From positions 1 to 17,561 of the forward strand of contig CAZLHQ010000062.1 of assembly GCA_964559355.1 (NCBI GenBank): DNA of 17,561 nucleotides. The letters are read 5' to 3'. This DNA is from JAEUMD01 sp964559355. Its GTDB lineage: Bacteria > Pseudomonadota > Alphaproteobacteria > Rhizobiales > Hyphomicrobiaceae. A program made the translations under genes and the position numbers. The notes beneath the pieces were generated by a model. The model did not search any database and was not told the DNA's origin. It worked only from the letters and a program-made list of their open reading frames with translations. This document shows, in pieces, positions 14,347 to 17,561 of this stretch. The first letter of the stretch is position 1; each line of letters opens with the position of its first letter.

Positions 14347-15063
14347 TCACCATGCAATCGGCTTCTTGTCACGAAAGAAGCCGCCGCTCGGACCGTCGTT
14401 CTCCAGAGTTGCCAGCCACACGGCCGTCTCGGCGCCGACCTCGACGCTACGCTCGGCGTCGGGCCCGCCCATGTCGGTCTTGACCCAGCCCGGGCACATC
14501 GAATTGACCTTGATGTTGGTGCCGGCGAGTTCGGCCGCCAGCGTGCGCGTCAAAGCGTTGAGAGCGGCTTTCGACATGCGGTAGGCCGGCCAGCCCTTGC
14601 CCATGTCGGCGAGTTGCCCGAGCCCCGAGGACAAATTGACGATGCGTCCATAACCGCCCTTCTGCATAACGGGCAGCGCCGCCTGCGTCAGCTGCAGCGC
14701 GCCGACGGTGTTGACGCGGAAGGTTTCCAAGACCCTGTCGACGGGCGTGTCGAGCACGCTCGCGATCGGCGCGCCGGGCCCATCGATGAGGATGCCGGCG
14801 TTGTTGACGAGGATGTCGAGGCGGCCGAACATGCCGACCACCTCGGCGACCGCCGAGCGGCAGCTCGCGGCGTCGACCACGTCGAGCGCGATGACCGGAA
14901 CCTCGAGGCCCTCTTTCTGCAGGGTCTCGGCGGCCGCTTCGCCCTTGGCCTTGTCGCGCGAGCCGAGAGCCGCCATGACGCCCTTGCGGGCGAGCTGGCG
15001 CACGGTTTCGAGGCCGATGCCGCGATTGGCGCCACTGACCAGCGCGATGCGCATGTCCGCCAT
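14347..15063 (-). CDS. Short-chain dehydrogenase/reductase (SDR) family oxidoreductase
   Basis: The 238-aa protein is a classical SDR: nucleotide-binding SGANRGIG (10-17), LDVVD (60-64), NNAG (87-90), catalytic Ser (145 or 146), and YRMSK (Y161, K165). The residues after the second strand (GSRDKAK, R36) favour NADPH over NADH. The N-terminal pattern and the C-terminal PGWVKTDMGGPDAERSVEVGAE are those of the carbonyl-reductase-like subgroup, which often acts on aldehydes or ketones. The substrate cannot be told. ATG 15063 has GGGAG about 10 nt upstream; ATG 15054 is a possible alternative. It lies downstream of the CBS gene but is separated from it by a hairpin. Confidence 0.9.
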   Translation of the reverse strand: MADMRIALVSGANRGIGLETVRQLARKGVMAALGSRDKAKGEAAAETLQKEGLEVPVIALDVVDAASCRSAVAEVVGMFGRLDILVNNAGILIDGPGAPIASVLDTPVDRVLETFRVNTVGALQLTQAALPVMQKGGYGRIVNLSSGLGQLADMGKGWPAYRMSKAALNALTRTLAAELAGTNIKVNSMCPGWVKTDMGGPDAERSVEVGAETAVWLATLENDGPSGGFFRDKKPIAW

Positions 15064-15139
15064 GTTCGTCCGTCTCCCGCTTCGTTACGATCGCGATGTG
15101 CGACTACCATAGACGGGCGGGAACGTCAGGCAACAACCG

Positions 15140-15169
15140 ATGCTCCGCGCGGCTGGCCGCCCGGAGCAT
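15140..15169 (-). terminator. Hairpin after the CBS-domain gene
   Basis: ATGCTCCG (15140-15147) pairs with CGGAGCAT (15162-15169), and after one C-C mismatch GCGG (15149-15152) pairs with CCGC (15157-15160). It lies just past the minus-strand CBS stop and is followed by CGGTTGTTG. It is likely a terminator or a 3'-end stabiliser. Confidence 0.6.
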
Positions 15170-15190
15170 GGCAGCGGCAAGGTCGCGGCG

Positions 15191-15640
15191 TCAGGTTTCG
15201 GCGACGATCTGGCCGAGGGCGCGTTCGCGCAGAACGCGGCCTTCGATCTCGGCGTCCTCGAGCCTGATCTTGACGAGATCGCCGATGCTGACGATGCCCG
15301 CGACACGGCTTCCATCCATGACGAGCATGTGACGCACACGATCGTCTGTCATGCGGCGCAGGACATCGGACACGCGCTCATCCGGTTGGCATGTCGGCAC
15401 GGGCGATCGGGTCGCGGTCGAGATCGGCTCGTCGAGGGCGGCGTTGCCACCCCGTGCGAGGGCATGAATGATCGACCGGTCGGACGCGATGCCGAGCGGG
15501 GCCGTGTCACCAGGCTCGGTGACCATCACCGACGCAATGTTGCGCTCGTCGAACAAGGCGATGACGTCCTTGATGGCCCGCGTTCTCCAGACGGAGACGA
15601 CTTGTGATCCCTTCCGGGCCAGGACGTGACTGATACGCAT
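15191..15640 (-). CDS. Stand-alone CBS-domain-pair protein
   Basis: The 149-aa protein is a single Bateman module. CBS1 covers about residues 8-66 (VWRTRAIKDVIALFDERNIASVMVTE, then GIASDRSIIHAL) and CBS2 about 74-128 (TCQPDERVSDVLRRMTDDRVRHMLVMDG, then GIVSIGDLVK). The ASD/SIGDLVK segments are the usual adenosyl-ligand-binding positions. Such proteins sense AMP, ATP, NADH or similar ligands and regulate partner enzymes; the partner is not visible. ATG 15640 is chosen over an upstream ATG at 15745 because GGAGG lies 8 nt before it and the domain starts there. It is on the same strand as the Cache gene, but a hairpin lies between them. Confidence 0.9.
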   Translation of the reverse strand: MRISHVLARKGSQVVSVWRTRAIKDVIALFDERNIASVMVTEPGDTAPLGIASDRSIIHALARGGNAALDEPISTATRSPVPTCQPDERVSDVLRRMTDDRVRHMLVMDGSRVAGIVSIGDLVKIRLEDAEIEGRVLRERALGQIVAET

Positions 15641-15763
15641 TGGGGAAACCTCCAAGGCTGAGGAAGCGCCCGCACCGTCCAGACCTTCATCTTGTCGCAA
15701 GACCGCCTTCGAGGGAAGCGGGATCGAATATTCGCTTTGGGCCACAGAAGCTGAAACATTGAA

Positions 15764-15793
15764 CGGGCGGCGAGGCCCACGCTTCGCCGCCCG
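15764..15793 (-). terminator. Hairpin terminator of the Cache-protein gene
   Basis: CGGGCGGCGA (15764-15773) and TCGCCGCCCG (15784-15793) form a perfect 10-bp stem with a 10-nt loop, 36 bp after the minus-strand stop, followed by TTCAATGTTTC. The T-run is imperfect, but the placement between two genes supports a terminator role. Confidence 0.7.
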
Positions 15794-15829
15794 TTCTCGA
15801 AATCGTGTTCGTCGCGCGCGCTGAGCGGC

Positions 15830-16285
15830 CTACTTGTAGTAACCGACGGCGCAGACCTGATCGCCGACCTTGGTGGCGAACGACAACTTCTGCACCGGCT
15901 CCTCGCTGCCCGGACGCGGCCACTTGTAGGCGACCTCGGAGATCGCACCTTCCTTGGCGGTGTCCAGAATCTCCGCGCCGAGTGCTTTGCCTTCCTTGTC
16001 CTTCAGCTCCTTCAGCGATTTGCCGGCGAGCTTCGGATGCGCGGTGAAGACGCCGTCGGCAGCGTTGGCGCAGAACGGGTAGAGATCGCGATCCTTGAAG
16101 CCGTCGGTGCCGGCGTTGAAGGCGGCGAGCGCCTTGGCCTTGTCGGCCTTCACCGCGGCGACGGCCTTCTCCAGCATGGCCTTGGCCTCGGCAGCACTGC
16201 CGAAATCGGCGGCCTGCGCCATCGAGGCACCGGCCCCGAAAGCAAGAGCAGCGGCGAGCAGGGAAACCTTGAGCGTCCTTGTCAT
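15830..16285 (-). CDS. Secreted single-Cache-domain protein
   Basis: The 151-aa protein starts at ATG 16285 with GGAGGA 6 nt upstream. Residues 1-25 are a signal peptide (MTRTLKVSLLAAALAF to AQA). The mature part fits the sCache_2 pattern: a long N-terminal helix (AAEAKAMLEKAVAAVKADKAKALAAF), then FKDRDLYPFCANAADGVFTAHP, then KSLKELKDKEG and AYKWPRPGS, ending in a strand with VGDQVCAVGYY. These domains normally sense small ligands as part of membrane receptors; here no membrane helix or output domain follows. A free periplasmic protein is therefore predicted, which might pass a signal to a separate partner. Two Cys (in PFCAN and QVCAV) could form a disulfide. It is divergent from the glycosylphosphotransferase gene. 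Confidence 0.85.
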   Translation of the reverse strand: MTRTLKVSLLAAALAFGAGASMAQAADFGSAAEAKAMLEKAVAAVKADKAKALAAFNAGTDGFKDRDLYPFCANAADGVFTAHPKLAGKSLKELKDKEGKALGAEILDTAKEGAISEVAYKWPRPGSEEPVQKLSFATKVGDQVCAVGYYK

Positions 16286-16425
16286 GGCAATCCTCCGGTT
16301 ATGTTTATGGTGCGATGAATGTAGGACGCAACCCGCCGCCCGCAAATACGACGAGGGCAGCGTTGCGCTCCGCGCGGTTGCCACAATCCTGCAGGGGTCG
16401 GACAAGGAACGGCTTTATTCGCTCG

Positions 16426-16441
16426 GCGAAAGCTGTTTCGC
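16426..16441. other. Small inverted repeat in the divergent promoter region
   Basis: GCGAAA (16426-16431) and TTTCGC (16436-16441) flank GCTG. It lies in the 253-bp spacer between the divergent Cache and glycosylphosphotransferase genes and could be an operator or chance. No clear promoter boxes are seen in this spacer. Confidence 0.3.
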
Positions 16442-16538
16442 GCGCGCTTCTATCGCTTTGTTCCGGCCGCATTTACCGAACGCGAAGGCTGCTCCGTTAA
16501 AAACGAGGTGAACAGGTTTCATTTCGGAGTTCGCGTCG

Positions 16539-17561
16539 ATGTCTGCCTACGCCACCCCTGGCCCCGCTGTCGCTGCCGCCGGAGACCGCAGACGCGCGTT
16601 TCTCGAGCGCCTCTACAGCGACAGGCGCGGGCAGATTTCGCGCCCCAAGCTACTCGGAACGGTGGTCGCCGCCGATCTTGCTACGATCGCCGGAGTCGGC
16701 GCCTTCGCGCTGTCGGCAGCTTCGCGCGAGTTGTCACTCACGGGGCTCGTCTTCCTTCTCGCCGCCAGCTTCGCCTTCGTATTCGTCTTGCAGCAGACGT
16801 GGGCCTACACCATCCGCGGTCTTGGCGAGATGTTGACACAACTCAGGCGGGTCATGGTCGCTGGCGTGTCGGTGTTCGGCGCCATCGCGGCGGCCGGCTT
16901 CCTGTTCGACATGGCGTGGATCGACCGGCAGGCGCTGGTGCTGTGGGCGGTGCTGGCGCTCGCGAGCGTGATGCTCATGCGGGTTGCGACGGCGCGCATC
17001 GTGCGCAGCCTCGGCGAGCAGGGACGACTCGTGCGCCGCACGGTGGTGGTCGGCGGTGGCAAGCACGCCGAGGAGGTCATCGATCGCCTGATGCAGCGCG
17101 ACCAGGGCTCGATCCGCGTGCTCGGTGTGTTCGACGATCGCCAGGACGAGCGCTCGGCGGAGAGCATCGCCGGCTTCCCGCGCATCGGCACGTTCGAGGA
17201 TCTCGGCCGCTTCTGCCGCGAAGAGGGCATCGACCTGCTCATCGTCACCATACCGCTGACGGCCGAATTTCGCCTGCTGCAGGTGTTGAAGCGTCTGTTC
17301 GAACTGCCGGTCGACGTGCGCCTCTCCGCGCTGTCGTCGCAGGTGCGGCTCGATGCCAGCGCCTACACGTGGATCGGCTCTGTGCCGATGTTTCCGATCT
17401 TCAGCCGCCCATTGAGCGACTGGGACCGCATGCTCAAAACCGTGTTCGATCGCGTCATCGGCACGATCGCCCTGATCGTGCTGTCGCCCGTGATGGCCGC
17501 GACCGCGCTCGCGGTCAAGCTCGACAGCCGCGGTCCGGTGTTCTTCAGGCAGAAGCGCTAC
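16539..17561 (+). CDS. Polyprenyl glycosylphosphotransferase for exopolysaccharide initiation (5' part)
   Basis: The first 341 codons are visible, open to the window end. ATG 16539 has GGAG 9 nt upstream. The family (WcaJ/PssY/CpsE type) transfers a sugar-1-phosphate from UDP-sugar to undecaprenyl phosphate at the inner membrane, the first step of exopolysaccharide repeat-unit synthesis. About four membrane segments lie at residues 38-60, 68-88, 104-124 and 131-150, followed by a Rossmann-like nucleotide-binding domain (VVVGGGKHAEEVIDRL, from 168), a linker, and the start of the sugar-transferase domain (FDRVIGTIALIVLSPVMA, then RGPVFFRQKRY, 303-341). The catalytic Asp-Glu region lies beyond the window. 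The sugar cannot be told. Exopolysaccharide genes probably follow to the right. Confidence 0.9.
   Translation, partial: MSAYATPGPAVAAAGDRRRAFLERLYSDRRGQISRPKLLGTVVAADLATIAGVGAFALSAASRELSLTGLVFLLAASFAFVFVLQQTWAYTIRGLGEMLTQLRRVMVAGVSVFGAIAAAGFLFDMAWIDRQALVLWAVLALASVMLMRVATARIVRSLGEQGRLVRRTVVVGGGKHAEEVIDRLMQRDQGSIRVLGVFDDRQDERSAESIAGFPRIGTFEDLGRFCREEGIDLLIVTIPLTAEFRLLQVLKRLFELPVDVRLSALSSQVRLDASAYTWIGSVPMFPIFSRPLSDWDRMLKTVFDRVIGTIALIVLSPVMAATALAVKLDSRGPVFFRQKRY

Noticed and set aside
1..17561. A new defence, mobile or biosynthetic system
   Set aside because: All larger genes belong to known housekeeping, stress or envelope families except one unrecognised 285-aa protein. No cluster of co-oriented unknown enzymes, nucleases, toxins or recombinases is present.

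Overview
The window is GC-rich chromosomal DNA with dense, GC3-biased coding regions, Shine-Dalgarno starts and alphaproteobacterial gene types. These include a B12-dependent ribonucleotide reductase, an EF-G-like paralogue, a cytochrome c' and a match to the EcfG stress-sigma promoter consensus. The best guess is a member of the Hyphomicrobiales (Rhizobiales); the genus cannot be fixed from the sequence alone. Most of the window is ordinary chromosomal content. I see no tRNA, rRNA, CRISPR array, transposase, phage gene or recognisable defence system.

Left part (1-3580). The window opens in the 3' end of nrdJ, closed by a strong hairpin terminator. A gene-free stretch of about 600 bp follows, holding REP-like direct repeats and a palindromic element. 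Next come an unrecognised 285-aa protein with a low-complexity tail (+) and, convergent to it, an exported RlpA-like double-psi beta-barrel protein (-). The RlpA-like protein lacks two of the residues needed for lytic transglycosylase activity.

Middle part (3581-9370). A CinA/MoaB-like molybdopterin-binding-domain protein (-) lies upstream of the rlpA-like gene, on the same strand, with a small tandem duplication across its stop codon. SfsA (+) reads away from it. A two-gene msrB-msrA operon (+) encodes methionine sulfoxide reductases that both carry export signals, which suggests repair of oxidised proteins in the periplasm. A VOC-fold protein (-) and a 693-aa EF-G paralogue (-) follow, separated by a hairpin.

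Spacer and small genes (9371-11515). A gene-poor 570-bp spacer ends in an A-rich tract and a close match to an EcfG general-stress promoter (GGAAC-N16-CGTT). This sits upstream of an 81-aa unknown protein that ends at a textbook terminator. An exported cytochrome c' (+) follows, then a spacer with hairpins and a possible gene remnant.

Right part (11516-17561). Aspartate aminotransferase (-) comes first, then three small unknown genes (+), two of them membrane or anchored proteins and one an exported or anchored protein. An SDR oxidoreductase (-), a stand-alone CBS-pair protein (-) and a secreted single-Cache protein (-) follow. Divergent from the last is the 5' part of a polyprenyl glycosylphosphotransferase (+) that would start exopolysaccharide synthesis; it runs off the window end.

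In function the window mixes central metabolism (dNTP and aspartate metabolism) with envelope and stress functions: Msr repair, the RlpA-like protein, cytochrome c', the EcfG-type promoter, and exopolysaccharide initiation.
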